Shown: positions 1 to 11,422 of the stretch, piece by piece
How the letters are laid out: each line of letters starts with the position of its first letter
Position numbering within the stretch: position 1 is the first letter of the stretch
NCBI GenBank assembly: GCA_012103075.1
Contig: JAAVLQ010000001.1
Span: 2,159,001-2,223,000, forward strand
Direction: 5' to 3'
DNA length: 64,000 nucleotides
Source: Brucella cytisi
GTDB taxonomy: Bacteria > Pseudomonadota > Alphaproteobacteria > Rhizobiales > Rhizobiaceae
The notes under the pieces: model-generated
The model's input: only the letters and a program-made list of their open reading frames with translations
Database searches by the model: none
What the model was told of the DNA's origin: nothing
Position numbers and translations under genes: made by a program

Positions 1-911
1 GTTTTGGCATTCGGCGGGCTGGATGGTTTCGACCAGCCTGCCGATATGACGCCATGTGTCTTCGATGGTGCGCTTTTGTGCATTTCTCATCCAATGCTTG
101 ATCTTGGAAAAGGCTTGTTCGATCGGATTGAGGTCCGGCGAATAGGGTGGCAGGAACCAGAGCCGCGCGCCAGCGGCTTTGATCAATTGACGGATGGTTG
201 CCGACTTATGGCTGCCGAGATTGTCCATGACGACAATGTCGCCCGGCTTGAGCACCGGGACCAACTGCTGCTCGACATAGGCGCGGAAACACTGGCCGTT
301 CATCGGTCCGTCGAAGACACAGGGTGCTGTAAGCTGATCGTTTCTCAAAGCGCCCGGGAATGTCAGCGTGCGCCAGTGGCCATGCGGTGCAAATGCCCGC
401 AGTCGCTTGCCTTTTGGACCCCAGCCTCTGATCGGCGACATGTTGGTCTTGATCCGGGTCTCATCAATGAAGACCAGCCGTTCGGGATCAAGGTGATTTT
501 GCAGGGTCTTCCAGCGCTGTCTTTTGCGAGCGACGTCGGCACGAGCTTGCTCAAGGGCGAATAGTGTTTTTTTTTGAAGCGCAGCCCTTCACTGCGAATG
601 AATTCCCAGATCGTATTGTGCGAGACGGAAATACCCCGCTCGGTCAACGCCGCCTTCAGGCCATGGAGTGTCAGGTGTGGGTTCTCGGCGAGCCGTTGCA
701 CAATGATATCACGATGCGGTTCGAGTATCCGCTTGCGGTGGCCGCCCATCTTGCCGGGATGAACCGATCCGGTCGCACGATGGCGCTGGGACCATTTTAC
801 GACTGAAGATGCGGCAATTTCAAACCGCGTCGCCACTGAACGAACGCTTTCGCCACTCAGCACGGCGGCAATAACGCGCTCTCGAAGATCATTCGATATC
901 GGTGCGGTCAT
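1..911 (-). CDS. IS630-family transposase (partial, frame change at an A-run)
   Basis: DDE transposase that excises and inserts the element. The N-terminal part (from 911) is a winged helix-turn-helix of about 110 residues. A run of nine A (minus strand, 564-572) then ends the first frame, and the catalytic domain continues in another frame. There I read an Asp in VFIDET, an Asp in VMDNLGS and a Glu in LNPIEQ, the DDE triad. The C-terminus is cut by the window edge. IS630 elements often use slippage on an A-run to fuse two frames, so this may be programmed, but a miscounted A is equally possible. The residue after VFIDET is Arg (codon CGG at 454-458) where relatives have Trp, and TLTFPGAL has Pro where Leu is usual (354-358). 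Both fit CCTGG read as CCCGG. Confidence 0.85.
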
Positions 912-1004
912 CCAACGCTGGCCTCCATCCAGCCAGCATCAGTGAATCAGAACAAAACTGATTTGGGAAGCGCATTCGATTCAGAGAAAAACGGAAACGC
1001 TCTA
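1..1004 (-). mobile_element. IS630-family insertion sequence, left part missing
   Basis: The stretch carries one transposase gene on the minus strand and, beyond its start codon, a terminal segment ending near a CTAG at 1002-1005. IS630-family elements target TA, often inside CTAG, so that CTAG is a plausible end of the element. The other end lies outside the window, so the full length and the paired inverted repeat cannot be checked. The outer boundary is inferred and could lie nearer 960. Confidence 0.7.
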
Positions 1005-1005
1005 G
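971..1005. repeat. Rhizobiales-type short repeat at the IS edge
   Basis: Contains GAGCGTTTCCGTTTTTCTCT (minus strand), a sequence style I recognise as dispersed in Brucella-group genomes. It may be a chromosomal repeat into which the IS inserted, or the IS terminus itself. The window cannot decide. Confidence 0.45.
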
Positions 1006-1162
1006 CAGGTCAGACACCGACATCCCCAGACATACAAGGGCAAACAACTCATGAGCGCTGAGCCAACAGATCGAGCAAATCGGTCAGTCGCTCGACGCAA
1101 TGCATTTTGAAGCAATCTGCTTTCCATCACACGGAGAATGACGCAGGCGAACTCTTCTCAAT

Positions 1163-1198
1163 GGAGAAAAAAGCCCGGCTATAGCCGGGCCTTTTGAA
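1163..1198 (-). terminator. Rho-independent terminator of carD
   Basis: GGCCCGGCTATAGCCGGGC stem followed on the minus strand by a run of T. It lies just after the carD stop codon. Confidence 0.8.
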
Positions 1199-1218
1199 AG
1201 AAAGAGAAGTAAAGCTGC

Positions 1219-1797
1219 TTATGCCGCTTCAACTTCATCGTCATCGAGGTCCGCTTCAGCGTCGGCTTTGCCGCGCTTCGGTCCCTTGGCGAGATCGCTT
1301 CGATCAGACGAACAGCTTCGGTTTCCGAAAGCTTGTTCACGGCAGCGATTTCGCGCGCCATACGATCAAGGGCAGCTTCATAAAGCTGGCGTTCCGAATA
1401 AGACTGTTCCGGCTGGTTCTCAGCGCGGAAAAGATCGCGAACGACTTCCGAGATCGAGATCAGATCGCCGGAATTGATCTTTGCATCATATTCGGGCGCG
1501 GCGCGACCACATGGTACGCTTCACACGTGCGCGGCCCTGTACGACCTTGAGTGCACGTTCAACATAGTCGGTCTCCGACAGCTTGCGCATACCGATGGAA
1601 GCGGCTTTGGCAACCGGCACCTTCAGGCGCATCTTGTCTTTTTCGAAATCGATTACGAAAAGCTCGAGCTTGTGGCCTGCCACTTCCTGCTCTTCGATAG
1701 TGACGATCTGACCAACGCCATGAGCCGGATACACGATGGCCTCACCGGCCTTGAAACCGCCACGCGCTACTGGAGACTTTTTCTGCTGGGATGACAT
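1219..1797 (-). CDS. carD: CarD family transcriptional regulator (two sequence frameshifts)
   Basis: CarD/CdnL proteins bind RNA polymerase beta through an N-terminal Tudor-like domain and stabilise open promoter complexes. The frame starts MSSQQKK and shows the CarD signature around FKAGEAIVYPAHGVGQI, then the helical C-terminal domain (MWSRRA, SYSERQLYEAALDR, LSETEAVRLIEA) and an acidic end DLDDDEVEAA. The frame breaks near 1497, where RRAQEYD is expected (two bases missing from a CCAGG-type site), and near 1293 (AA read as A). Rejoined, the protein has about 190 residues, normal for the family. I chose ATG 1797; ATG 1806 lies only two bases after GGGAG. It is transcribed alone and ends in a strong terminator. 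Confidence 0.88.
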
Positions 1798-2368
1798 ACG
1801 CTTCATTACTCCCTGTTGTGCCCGGCGCGACCCGCCGGTTGACACATGATGTTCGACCGCGCTCCGGAGAAATGAAGCACGGAAGTTGTTTGTCGGCTTG
1901 GAACTGAAAACGTATCTGACGGCAAATCTAGCCGACCGGGTGTACGGTGAGGGGACGACGCCAAATCGCAATCATCTTCCCCGGTGCCATCAGCCCGGTA
2001 CTAAAGATCAGCCCTTTCAGAGATTAACGCATAGCGCCACGAATTGACGTCCAGTCACCGAAATTATTGGAGCAACCTAACACAATTTCGCGAAAGAATC
2101 AACAAATTGCCAAATATGTCGTATCTGGCAATGCAACACGCCTAAAATATGGGCGCTTTCCCGTGATTTCATTCGTCTTTTGCCGATGCATTGCAGAAAA
2201 AGCAAGTGATAAATCCTGCATTCCTGTAATGTCGGACAACCCGGCAGTCTTGCCGGGCTGAACCTACATGTTCCTGGAGCGCAAAGTCTTCCGGAACGAA
2301 GACATACTTACACAATACCGTCCAGCTCGCAACAGCCCGCAAGCAGTACCTGCAATGCTGGCCGGGTA
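1798..2368. other. Intergenic region between fdxA and carD
   Basis: No convincing gene. It should hold the carD promoter. A GC-rich inverted repeat, CCGGCAGTCTTGCCGG (2240-2255), lies downstream of fdxA but lacks a T-run. One of the very few intact CCTGG sites of the window is at 2273-2277. Confidence 0.5.
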
Positions 2369-2706
2369 TTAGTCACCGCTACGGGCTCGGCGGAGAAATA
2401 CTTCTCCAACTTGCCAGCCACGCCGTCCATTTCCTTGGCTTCCGGCAAGGCATCCTTCTTCGCGGTAATATTGGGCCATTTTGCCGCATATTCCGTATTC
2501 AATTCCAACCACTTGTCGAGGCCCGGCTCGGTGTCGGGGCTGATCGCCTCGGCAGGGCATTCCGGTTCACATACGCCACAGTCGATGCACTCGTCGGGAT
2601 TGATGACGAGCATGTTTTCGCCTTCGTAGAAGCAATCGACCGGACAGACCTCGACGCAGTCCGTATATTTGCAGCGAATGCAATTATCGGTCACGACATA
2701 CGTCAT
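2369..2706 (-). CDS. fdxA: 7Fe ferredoxin FdxA (one frameshift near the C-terminus)
   Basis: Small electron carrier with one 3Fe-4S and one 4Fe-4S cluster. The N-terminal half holds two cysteine motifs, [17 protein letters not shown] and [12 protein letters not shown], and the helical tail of the bacterial 112-residue FdxA family follows. In the raw frame the protein runs on for 20 extra residues after SAEP. Restoring one base near 2382-2386 gives SAEPGSGD and a TAA at 2369, the usual length. The site is another CC-GG context. It is monocistronic and starts at ATG 2706. Confidence 0.92.
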
Positions 2707-3059
2707 CGTCGAACTCCTGTTGCCGCCCGAATTCCAGAACAGGCGGCTTATCTATCCTACAGCTTTGCGCCGATACTCCGGCAAGCCGACAATCGGCTCG
2801 GGGCTTTGGAATATCTCGCCACGAAGTCACTGTGCACGGAAATGGTTGCGGGTCTCAGCCCATGCCCTTTTATGACAATGCGTGAGGTAACGATTTTATC
2901 CTGCCGTGACAAGGGTACAAACGCCGCAATGTCACGAAGTAACGCACATCTGAAACAGCATTTCGTTTGACGGCTTTTGCTTGGAAAACGCTTTCGCCAG
3001 AACGGTTTGATGCGCAATTTCCATCACCGCCGTAACGAGCCTGCGGCAACGCGTCCGTG
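2707..3059. other. Intergenic region upstream of fdxA
   Basis: 353 bases without a credible gene. It presumably carries the fdxA promoter and the end of the helicase/S4 transcript. I see no clear terminator or repeat. Confidence 0.4.
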
Positions 3060-3449
3060 TCAGCTTCCGCGTAAACGATCCGTCTCGCGACGTTCTTTCT
3101 TGGTCGGGCGCCCGGCTCCGCTTTCGCGCTGCGGCGCTACGGCCTCCGACGATATCGTAGAAGTGGATGCAGGTGGGGGCGTAAGATCTTCATAAAGCAG
3201 TTGGGCTTCGGGCGCCGGACCACGACGCTCTCCCGGAGCGAGTATCTTGTAAACGAGGATACGCCGGTCAAGCGTAATGGTCAGCACATCGCCAACCTTC
3301 ACCTGATGAGCCGCCTGCTCGATCTTGTCACGGTTGACCCGGACCTTACCGCCGACGGCGAGTTTCGCCGCCAGCGATCTTGATTTGACCACGCGCGCGA
3401 AGAACAGCCACTTGTCGATTCGCTGTCTTGCGCCCGTTTCTGCAATCAT
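3060..3449 (-). CDS. S4-domain RNA-binding protein (Hsp15-like)
   Basis: 129 residues. The N-terminal half is an S4 RNA-binding fold: QRIDKWLFFARVVKSRSLA, then VGGKVRVNRDKIEQAAHQVK and VGDVLTITL. Hsp15 (HslR) binds stalled 50S subunits carrying nascent chains in E. coli; the same job here is an inference. The tail is Lys/Arg-rich (GRPTKKERRETDR), typical of the alphaproteobacterial version. The start ATG at 3449 lies right behind the stop codon of the RNA helicase (3451-3453), so the two are almost certainly cotranscribed. Confidence 0.85.
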   Translation of the reverse strand: MIAETGARQRIDKWLFFARVVKSRSLAAKLAVGGKVRVNRDKIEQAAHQVKVGDVLTITLDRRILVYKILAPGERRGPAPEAQLLYEDLTPPPASTSTISSEAVAPQRESGAGRPTKKERRETDRLRGS

Positions 3450-3450
3450 C

Positions 3451-6400
3451 TTACTTCTTCATCTGCTCTTTCAGAGCAAGAAGCTTGGCGAAAGGCGAAT
3501 CGGGATCGATGCGTGCAGGACGTTCCTGCTCCACACGTTTACCGCCCTGATGACCGTGTTCACGCTTCGGCTGACGCTGATTGCCACCACGGAAGTCACC
3601 CTTGGAGCCTTCGCGCTTGCCTTCGCCGTCATGACGCTTTTGCTTGTCGAAGCGCTTGCCACCGCGATCATTACGCGCCTGCTGGTCTGCACCACCTTCA
3701 GATTTGCGTGCTTCACCGCCCTGATCACGGTTCTGATGACCGCGATTCTGGTTGCCGCGATTTTGACGCTGACGGTTCTGGTCCTGATTGCGGTTGCGGC
3801 CTTCGAAACGACCCTGACGCCACAGAAGAACAGGCTTTGGCTCTTCAGCCGCCGCTTCTGCGGTTTCGCCTGCCGGTGCGGCTTCTGCAGCCACAGGAGC
3901 TTCTTCTTCCGCTTTGGCTTTGGCTTCAGTTTCCGTCTCGGCGACAACAACCGGTGCTGGCACAGGTTCAGCCGCTGGCACAGCAGGTTTCTCAGCCTCT
4001 GCGACCGGCGAAGCGCCAATTTCCTTGACTGCAGCTTCAGCCGCGAAAGCATCCAGTTCTGCAAGCTTCGCCGTGACCGCAGCGGCTTCCATAGCCTCGT
4101 GACGATAGCCGAGGCTCTTCAGGATTTCTTCCATGTCGTCGGTCGTCGCACCGAGAATCGACATCATGGCAGGCGTGACGATGAAACGTCCGCCGTCATA
4201 AGCGCCATCCGGACGCACACCGGAACCCGGACGCCGGGCAAGCGCCGGGCGAATGAGATCGGCAAGACGTTCCAGAATATCGATGCGCACAGCGCGACGG
4301 CCCAGCACACGATAGCCTGCCAGACGGTAGAACATCGGATCGAAAGCCGGATCGACCACGACCGACGTGCGACCAGCGGCCAACACATTCACGACATCGC
4401 CATAACCGGCACGTTCGCGGCCATCATTTTTGAGCGCCCAGAGCAGCGTGATGAGGCCAGCCGGAGCGGGCTTCAGCAGCATGGGCATGAAGACGTGATA
4501 GGCACCGAAACGCACGCCGAGACGACGGAGCGCCGCACGCGAATCCTGATCGAGTCCGCGCACTTCCTCTGCCACATCGCGGCGCGGGAGAATGCCGAGA
4601 TTCTCGACAATCTGGAAAGCAAGACCGCGTGTCATGCCGGTCAGGGCATCAGCGGCAGCCAGATCGGTGAGCGGCTTCAGAATGGTTTCGATATGATGAG
4701 CGACGAAACGTTCAATACGCGCGGCAACCTTGTCACGCGCCGCTCCGGTAAGCTGTTCGTCGGCCGGGATCACCGCGCGCGGCTTCAGCAGGTCATCGCC
4801 CGCAACCAGCGTTGCGACCGTTGCACCAACCCAGCGCATAACGCCGTCCGAGCCCAGCGCGAAATCGCCATTCGGCGCGGCAGCAAAGCGCTCCGCGCGA
4901 CGTTCGAACTCGGCGGCCAGCGCCTTTTGTGCAGCCGACTTCACCGCCTTGGCATCCGGCCCCTCGGCCTGAACGTCAGCGGTAAAACGGAATCCTTCCA
5001 GTTGCCCGACATTGTGGCCTTCGACAATCACGTCTCCGGCCGGGCTGATTTCTGCTTCAAGCATGGCATTCTCTCTCAGGCGCCTCATAAGCACGCTTGT
5101 CCTGCGGTCTACAAAGCGTTTCGTCAACCTTTCATGCAGCGCGTCGGACAATCTGTCCTCAATTTCGCGCGTCTTTTCCTGCCAGTGTGTCGGATCGGCA
5201 AGCCATCCCGGCCTGTGCGACACAAAAGTCCAGGTTCGAATTTGCGCCACTCGATGCGACAGGGTGTCAATTTCCCCTCTGTGCTATCGGCGCGGCGCAC
5301 CTGTTCGCTCATATAATCTTCATCGACGCTCCCTCGGCGGACAAGATCCCGGTAGATGGTTGCAATGATATCGGCATGCTGCGCCGGCGCGATCTTGCGA
5401 TAATCGGGCAGCGCGCAGGCGTCCCACAAAAGCTCGATGCGTGCCGGTGTCTTGGCGAGCCGCACAATCTCTTCGTCTTTCGACAAATTTTCAAGCGCTT
5501 GTTGATCAACGGCAGGCAAAGCCTTGGCCAATCCTTCAATCGGTGCGGGCGTTTCCAGAGAATACCGCAGAGAATCGAGCGATGAAAAGTCGAAACGGGC
5601 CGTGCGCCACTGCAGAACTTTCACCGGATCGAAATTATGCGCTTCCACCCGTTCGACCAGTTCTTCGTCGAATGGATGCACCTGCCCGGTCACACCGAAT
5701 GTGCCGTCACGCAGATGACGTCCAGCGCGCCCGGCGATCTGCCCAACTTCGGCAGGCGTCAGATCGCGGAACTGATAACCGTCGAATTTGCGGTTCTGCG
5801 CAAAGGCGACATGGTCAACATCCAGATTGAGCCCCATGCCGATGGCATCGGTCGCCACCAGAAAATCGACGTCACCCGACTGGTAAAGCTCTACCTGCGC
5901 ATTGCGCGTGCGCGGACTGAGCGCGCCCATGACCACCGCAGCGCCACCGCGCTGGCGGCGGATCAGTTCAGCAATCGCATAAACCTCGTCGGCAGAAAAG
6001 GCGACAATGGCGGAACGGTTCGGCAGGCGGGTAATCTTCTTGGCCCCTGCATAGGCCAGATGCGACAGGCGCGGACGCGTTACCACATTGATGCCGCGCA
6101 AGAGCTTTTCCAAAATGCCGCGCATGGTCCCAGCGCCAAGCAGGAGCGTCTCCTGCCGTCCCCGCAAATGCAGGATGCGGTCGGTGAATATATGCCCGCG
6201 TTCCAGATCACCGGCGAGCTGCACTTCATCGATAGCCACAAAAGCCACATCAGTGCGGCGCGGCATGGCCTCGACCGTGCAGACGGAATAGCGCGCGCCG
6301 GGCGGCACGATCTTTTCCTCACCCGTGACCAGCGCGACATTGGCCGCCCCGACCCGTTCCACCACGCGGTTATAGACCTCGCGCGCCAGAAGGCGCAGCG

Positions 6401-6542
6401 GCAGGCCGATCATCCCGCTTCCATGCGACAGCATACGTTCGATAGCGAGATGCGTTTTGCCGGTATTGGTCGGCCCAAGCACCGCAGTCACATCGCGGCC
6501 ACTCAAGGTCAGCGGCAAATCATGGGCAGGGAGTTGGTTCAT
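3451..6542 (-). CDS. SUV3-like DEAD/DEAH RNA helicase with Gln/Asn/Arg-rich tail (one frameshift)
   Basis: Superfamily 2 RNA helicase of about 1030 residues. The N-terminal half shows Walker A GPTNTGKT, DEVQL in the DExx position, and motif VI QIAGRAGRHLRDG. The second half is helical, then low-complexity: Ala/Glu/Val-rich followed by a run dominated by Asn, Gln, Arg and Gly (about codons 840-960), a likely disordered RNA-binding tail. The two halves are split at 5274-5277, where GGGG should be GGGGG; correcting it joins RADSTEG to EIDTLSHRVAQIRTW. Start ATG 6542 (MNQLPAHDLPL) is preferred over 6566. Sharing a transcript with the S4 protein suggests a role in ribosome or RNA quality control, an inference. 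Confidence 0.85.
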
Positions 6543-6723
6543 GCCAATAATCGGATTCCGGTACAAGCGCCCGTTACGGGCTGGATGCTGGTTCTTGCGA
6601 TAGCACTATACGACCTGCACCGAAAGCGCTCCTGTTAAGTTTCAGTATGGACGAGTTGCCAACCTTTCGGCGACCGATCTGCAGCCGGTCAATAACTTGT
6701 CGATTAACGATTGGAACGACTCT

Positions 6724-6782
6724 GGAACGAATCAGCGACGAATCGCTGACTCAGAGAGCTTCGCCTTTTGTTCACGGCAACA
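6724..6782. repeat. Direct repeat copy 1 with internal palindrome
   Basis: Begins GGAACGAATCAGCGACGAAT and contains a perfect hairpin, TCAGCGA-CGAA-TCGCTGA. The same block recurs 282 bases further on. Confidence 0.7.
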
Positions 6783-7005
6783 TATAGTAAGCCTAACACA
6801 AAACCCCACAATATAATGAATCGGATGTTCCGCTTTTCCTCGTTCTCCCGACGCGGAACAACACCGCCGTTAACTTTTGGCAAAACCTGTCAACAGGCTG
6901 TTCCGATTACAATACAATTCTTCAGAAAATCTTAATGATTACTGATAGTTCGTTAATGCCAAAGCAGATGGAAACTCGATTTTCGTTAACCTTCAGGCCA
7001 AAGCC

Positions 7006-7064
7006 GGAACGAATCGGCGACGAATCGCTGATCTGCAAGGTTTCTCCGTTTGTTCTCACCACAT
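7006..7064. repeat. Direct repeat copy 2 with internal palindrome
   Basis: Begins GGAACGAATCGGCGACGAAT; the hairpin arms differ from copy 1 by one base. The similarity continues more weakly through TTTGTTC. Confidence 0.7.
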
Positions 7065-7257
7065 CTGGTAGTCCGTGATCGCAATGCGCCATAGAAAACC
7101 AGTATTAAACAGACTTTGAGCACCGTCTCATCGGTTTCGCGTTAACTTTCTGACAAGGCCACCATACCGACGCCAGCGATTTCAAGCGTCTCATTGCGGA
7201 AACAAAAGGCGGACGGAGTCAAATCTCCGTCCGCCTCTGTTCCCGTGAAGGAGAAGG

Positions 7258-8441
<1,184 letters not shown>

Positions 8442-8625
8442 TCTTTCCTCCTTGAAATGTTGCGCAACACAAAGACCAAAATTCCGGCCTTGGCAAGCTT
8501 TTGCCGTGTGCCCGCACCGTCTTCATGAAAAACGATAAAGTGTTTTTCCCATGACGAGCAGCATTGGAGTGTGCATTGCCGGTCATGATCGCTAAATTGC
8601 ATTTAGCTATAAATAGGAGATATTC

Positions 8626-9057
8626 ATGACTTCACTGACGCTCGAACAAGCCAATGGGATTATTGCTGGTGCCTTTGCCAAGGCAGCCGAGCTGAAACTG
8701 AAGCCGCTGGCTGTCTCCGTCTTTGACGCAGGCGGAAATCTGAAAGCGTTTCAGCGGCAGGACGGAACTTCGATCCTTCGTTTCGAGATCGCCTCGGGCA
8801 AGGCTTTCGGTGCACTTGCCGTCGGAACGGGCTCGCGCTGGCTGCACAATCAGGCCAAGGACCGTCCCCACTTTCTTGAAGGCCTATCGGGCGTGTCGGG
8901 CGGCAAGGTCGTGCCGGTGCCGGGCGGCGTTCTGATCAAGGATGCAGGCGGCGAAATCCTCGGTGCCGTCGGCATTTCCGGTGACACATCAGACAATGAC
9001 GAAATTGCAGCCATTGCCGGTATCGAAGGCGTAGGCTTTGCATCAGACGCAGGCTGA
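8626..9057 (+). CDS. GlcG/HbpS-like (DUF336) protein
   Basis: 143 residues of the GlcG/HbpS fold: LTLEQANGIIAGAFAKA, then AVSVFDAGGNLKAFQRQDG, and the C-terminal KVVPVPGGVLIKDAGGEILG-type Gly-rich loop with AVGISG. Family members include a haem-binding sensor component (HbpS) and the orphan GlcG of glycolate loci. The true substrate is unknown. ATG 8626 follows AGGAG. It is divergent from the thiolase and ends in a hairpin terminator. Confidence 0.8.
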   Translation: MTSLTLEQANGIIAGAFAKAAELKLKPLAVSVFDAGGNLKAFQRQDGTSILRFEIASGKAFGALAVGTGSRWLHNQAKDRPHFLEGLSGVSGGKVVPVPGGVLIKDAGGEILGAVGISGDTSDNDEIAAIAGIEGVGFASDAG

Positions 9058-9077
9058 TTTTCAGCAAAAACTCGCGA

Positions 9078-9106
9078 TCAAGGCCGCTTTATGCGGCCTT
9101 TTTCAT
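9078..9106 (+). terminator. Terminator after the GlcG-like gene
   Basis: AAGGCCGCTTTATGCGGCCT stem followed by TTTTT. Confidence 0.8.
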
Positions 9107-9133
9107 GCAGCTTGCAGAGAAGACCGCACAAAA

Positions 9134-9172
9134 GAAAACGCCGCTTCCGGAAACCGGAAACGGCGTTTTTGA
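9134..9172 (-). terminator. Terminator of rpmF
   Basis: AACGCCGTTTCCGG paired with CCGGAAGCGGCGTT, then T-run on the minus strand, directly after the L32 stop. Confidence 0.75.
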
Positions 9173-9205
9173 AAACCATCATTCGGCTGCAATGCAGCGT
9201 CAGAT

Positions 9206-9385
9206 TTATTCCTTAGCTTCGAGGACCTGACGGCCGCGATACATACCGCTCTTCAGATCGATATGATGCGGACGACGAAGTTCGCCCGAGTTCTTGTCCT
9301 CGACATAGGTCGGGGCCTTGAGAGCGTCAGCCGAACGGCGCATGCCACGCTTCGACGGAGACGTTTTTCGTTTTGGTACTGCCAT
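9206..9385 (-). CDS. rpmF: 50S ribosomal protein L32
   Basis: 59-residue ribosomal protein. It begins [18 protein letters not shown], the invariant L32 start, and continues [20 protein letters not shown] to a VLEAKE end. As in other alphaproteobacteria it lacks the zinc-binding cysteines. mtgA lies upstream on the same strand, the usual neighbour in this group. Confidence 0.95.
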   Translation of the reverse strand: MAVPKRKTSPSKRGMRRSADALKAPTYVEDKNSGELRRPHHIDLKSGMYRGRQVLEAKE

Positions 9386-9533
9386 GGATCCAGCTCCACT
9401 GATCGGTCAATAAACGTCCGGCACGGCCCCGAAGAGCCTGTCACATCGGACAAAATTCCGGAAAGTCACGTGCCTATACACGCTCTAACGGCATTTGACC
9501 AGCAGGAGTCTTATCTTTTTTCGTATCATGCAT

Positions 9534-10295
9534 TTATTGCACGCAAACCACATAGGGACCTGACCGTGCGGCGCGTCCGGCGACGATGCGGGCAATGCGC
9601 TGCATGTTGCGCGTCGGCTTGGCGGGGTTGCGCAAGGCCGGATTTGGCAGCGTGACGGCAAGCAGTGCGGATTGCTGCGCATTGAGTTTTGCTGCCGGGC
9701 GCTTGAAATGATGCTGGGCTGCGGCCTCGATTCCGTAAATGCCCGGTCCCCACTCGGCGATATTGAGATAGATTTCCATAATGCGCTTTTTGGACAGAAT
9801 ACCGTCGGCAGCCAGCGCCAGCGGAAATTCGAGCCCCTTGCGGACATAGGAGCGCCCATTCCACAGGAAGAGGTTCTTCACGGTCTGCATCGTGATCGTG
9901 GAAGCGCCGCGGCTCGGACCGCCCTCGCCCGTATCGTCCAGAACCAGCCCCAGCTGATGCCAGTCCACCCCGCCATGGCTGCAGAACTGGCCGTCCTCGG
10001 CCATCATTACCGAATTGACGAGAACCGGCGCGATATCGTCGATACTGACCCATCTACGGTCTACGCCCTGAAACAGAACATAGTCCTTGACCATCAGGGT
10101 CGAGATCGGGCGGACAAAGGGTACGGAATAGACGAAAAGCAGGAAAATCGGCAGCACGCCCAGAATCACCAGAATCTTGAGCGCGAGAGCAATCCGGGCA
10201 CCCCAAACGGGATCCGCCAGATAATTGCGTCCATCTTTTGCTCTTGATGATGATTTTTGCCACTGCCACCGCCTGCTACCTTCCCCAAGCGACAT
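9534..10295 (-). CDS. mtgA: Monofunctional biosynthetic peptidoglycan transglycosylase
   Basis: Polymerises lipid II into glycan strands at the inner membrane. About 253 residues: a cytoplasmic N-terminus, one membrane helix ([20 protein letters not shown]), then the GT51 domain with the catalytic Glu in [29 protein letters not shown], and a second conserved Glu in [15 protein letters not shown]. No transpeptidase domain follows, which marks it as monofunctional. ATG 10295 is chosen because the family motif order starts shortly afterwards; the upstream open frame has no family similarity. Confidence 0.92.
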   Translation of the reverse strand: MSLGEGSRRWQWQKSSSRAKDGRNYLADPVWGARIALALKILVILGVLPIFLLFVYSVPFVRPISTLMVKDYVLFQGVDRRWVSIDDIAPVLVNSVMMAEDGQFCSHGGVDWHQLGLVLDDTGEGGPSRGASTITMQTVKNLFLWNGRSYVRKGLEFPLALAADGILSKKRIMEIYLNIAEWGPGIYGIEAAAQHHFKRPAAKLNAQQSALLAVTLPNPALRNPAKPTRNMQRIARIVAGRAARSGPYVVCVQ

Positions 10296-10446
10296 AAACC
10301 ATTCCTTAATAAGTTTGAACCGGATTCCATAATCCAACCGGGGAAACAAGTCGAAACACGCCGTTTCATGACGTTCAAATGAAAAAGCCTGTGCTGATCG
10401 TTGTGGCCAGTTGACCAAATCAGCGCTTTCGTCCATCCCCTTTGAC

Positions 10447-11363
10447 ATGGAAAAGCTGTCGACCGATTTCACCGCCATTCTCAACCATCGTGCCATGGAA
10501 GTAGAAATGGCACTGACGGGCCTTCTGGACCAGCGCCTCAAGACGGGAGAAATCGCCCGCCCGGAACGGCTGCTCGCCGCCATGCGGCACGGTGTCCTGA
10601 ACGGTGGCAAGCGCCTCCGGCCTTTTCTCGTTGTCGAAAGTGCCGCTTTGTTCGGCAAAGGTGGCGACGCCGTTCTGCGTGTTGCTGCCGCGCTCGAATG
10701 CATTCACTGCTATTCGCTTGTCCATGACGATCTGCCAGCCATGGATGACGATGACCTGCGGCGCGGCCAGCCGACCGTGCACAAGGCATTTGATGAAGCT
10801 GCCGCCATTCTGGCCGGTGACGGCCTTCTGACCTATGCTTTCGACATCATCTCGTCGGATGAAACCGACCTCGATGCAGCAATTCGCCTGCAACTGGTTT
10901 CAGCGCTCGCCCGTGCATCCGGTCTCGGTGGCATGGTGGGCGGACAGGCTCTCGATCTGATGGCCGAAACCAGCAAGCCTGACGAAGCCGGCATCATCAC
11001 GTTGCAGGCAATGAAGACTGGCGCGCATTGATCCGTTTCGCCTGCGAGGCCGGAGCCATAATCGCCAATGCATCCAGCGAAGACCGCGAGCGCATGGCCG
11101 AATTTGGTTCCGCTATTGGCCTTGCCTTCCAGCTGGCGGACGATCTTCTGGACGTGACCGCTGACGCCGAGGCGATGGGCAAGGCCACTGGCAAAGATGC
11201 CGCCGCCGGAAAGGCCACGCTGGTTTCACTCCACGGCATCGACTGGACCCGCAAGCAACTGTCCGGACTGGTTGCCCGGGCGGAAAGCTTGCTGGCACCC
11301 TTTGGCAAAGACGCGGATATCCTGAGGCAGGCCGCCCGCTTCATCGCCGAACGGCAGAGCTAG
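10447..11363 (+). CDS. ispA: Polyprenyl (farnesyl/geranylgeranyl) diphosphate synthase (one frameshift)
   Basis: Chain-elongating prenyltransferase giving C15 or C20 diphosphates for quinones, bactoprenol and hopanoids. Both Asp-rich motifs are present: [10 protein letters not shown] after YSLVHDD and DDLLD after [14 protein letters not shown] and GGKR bind the allylic diphosphate. The frame breaks near 11024-11031, where [14 protein letters not shown] is expected; the raw sequence reads GCGC once too often. Rejoined length is about 304. ATG 10447 is likelier than TTG 10411. It is divergent from mtgA. Confidence 0.88.
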
Positions 11364-11416
11364 ACCATGTCTCCCGCAAGCGGGAACCGGTTTTGCTCAG
11401 GATAATGCGTAAAAAC
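11363..11416. repeat. Rhizobiales-type short repeat
   Basis: Contains CCCGCAAGCGGGAACCGG and TTTTGCTCAGGATAATGCGT, the same family as the copies at 15.5, 21.5, 44.6 and 59.0 kb. It lies between convergent ispA and the HxlR gene. Confidence 0.65.
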
Positions 11417-11422
11417 AACGAT

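Larger units (their letters stand above)
6543..7257. other. Long intergenic region with duplicated hairpin boxes
   Basis: About 700 bases without a gene I can support. It is AT-richer than its neighbours and holds two copies of a block of about 55 bases (listed separately) plus three GTTAAC sites at about 6870, 6985 and 7139, each followed by a pyrimidine-rich stretch. The 3' end borders the thiolase stop, the other end the helicase start, so it must contain the helicase promoter. Confidence 0.6.

Noticed and set aside
3325-5316. Long open frame on the plus strand opposite the RNA helicase
   Set aside because: It is a shadow of the helicase gene: low-complexity, Phe/Leu/Arg-rich, no start signal, no family resemblance. 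Many similar antisense frames elsewhere were dropped for the same reason.
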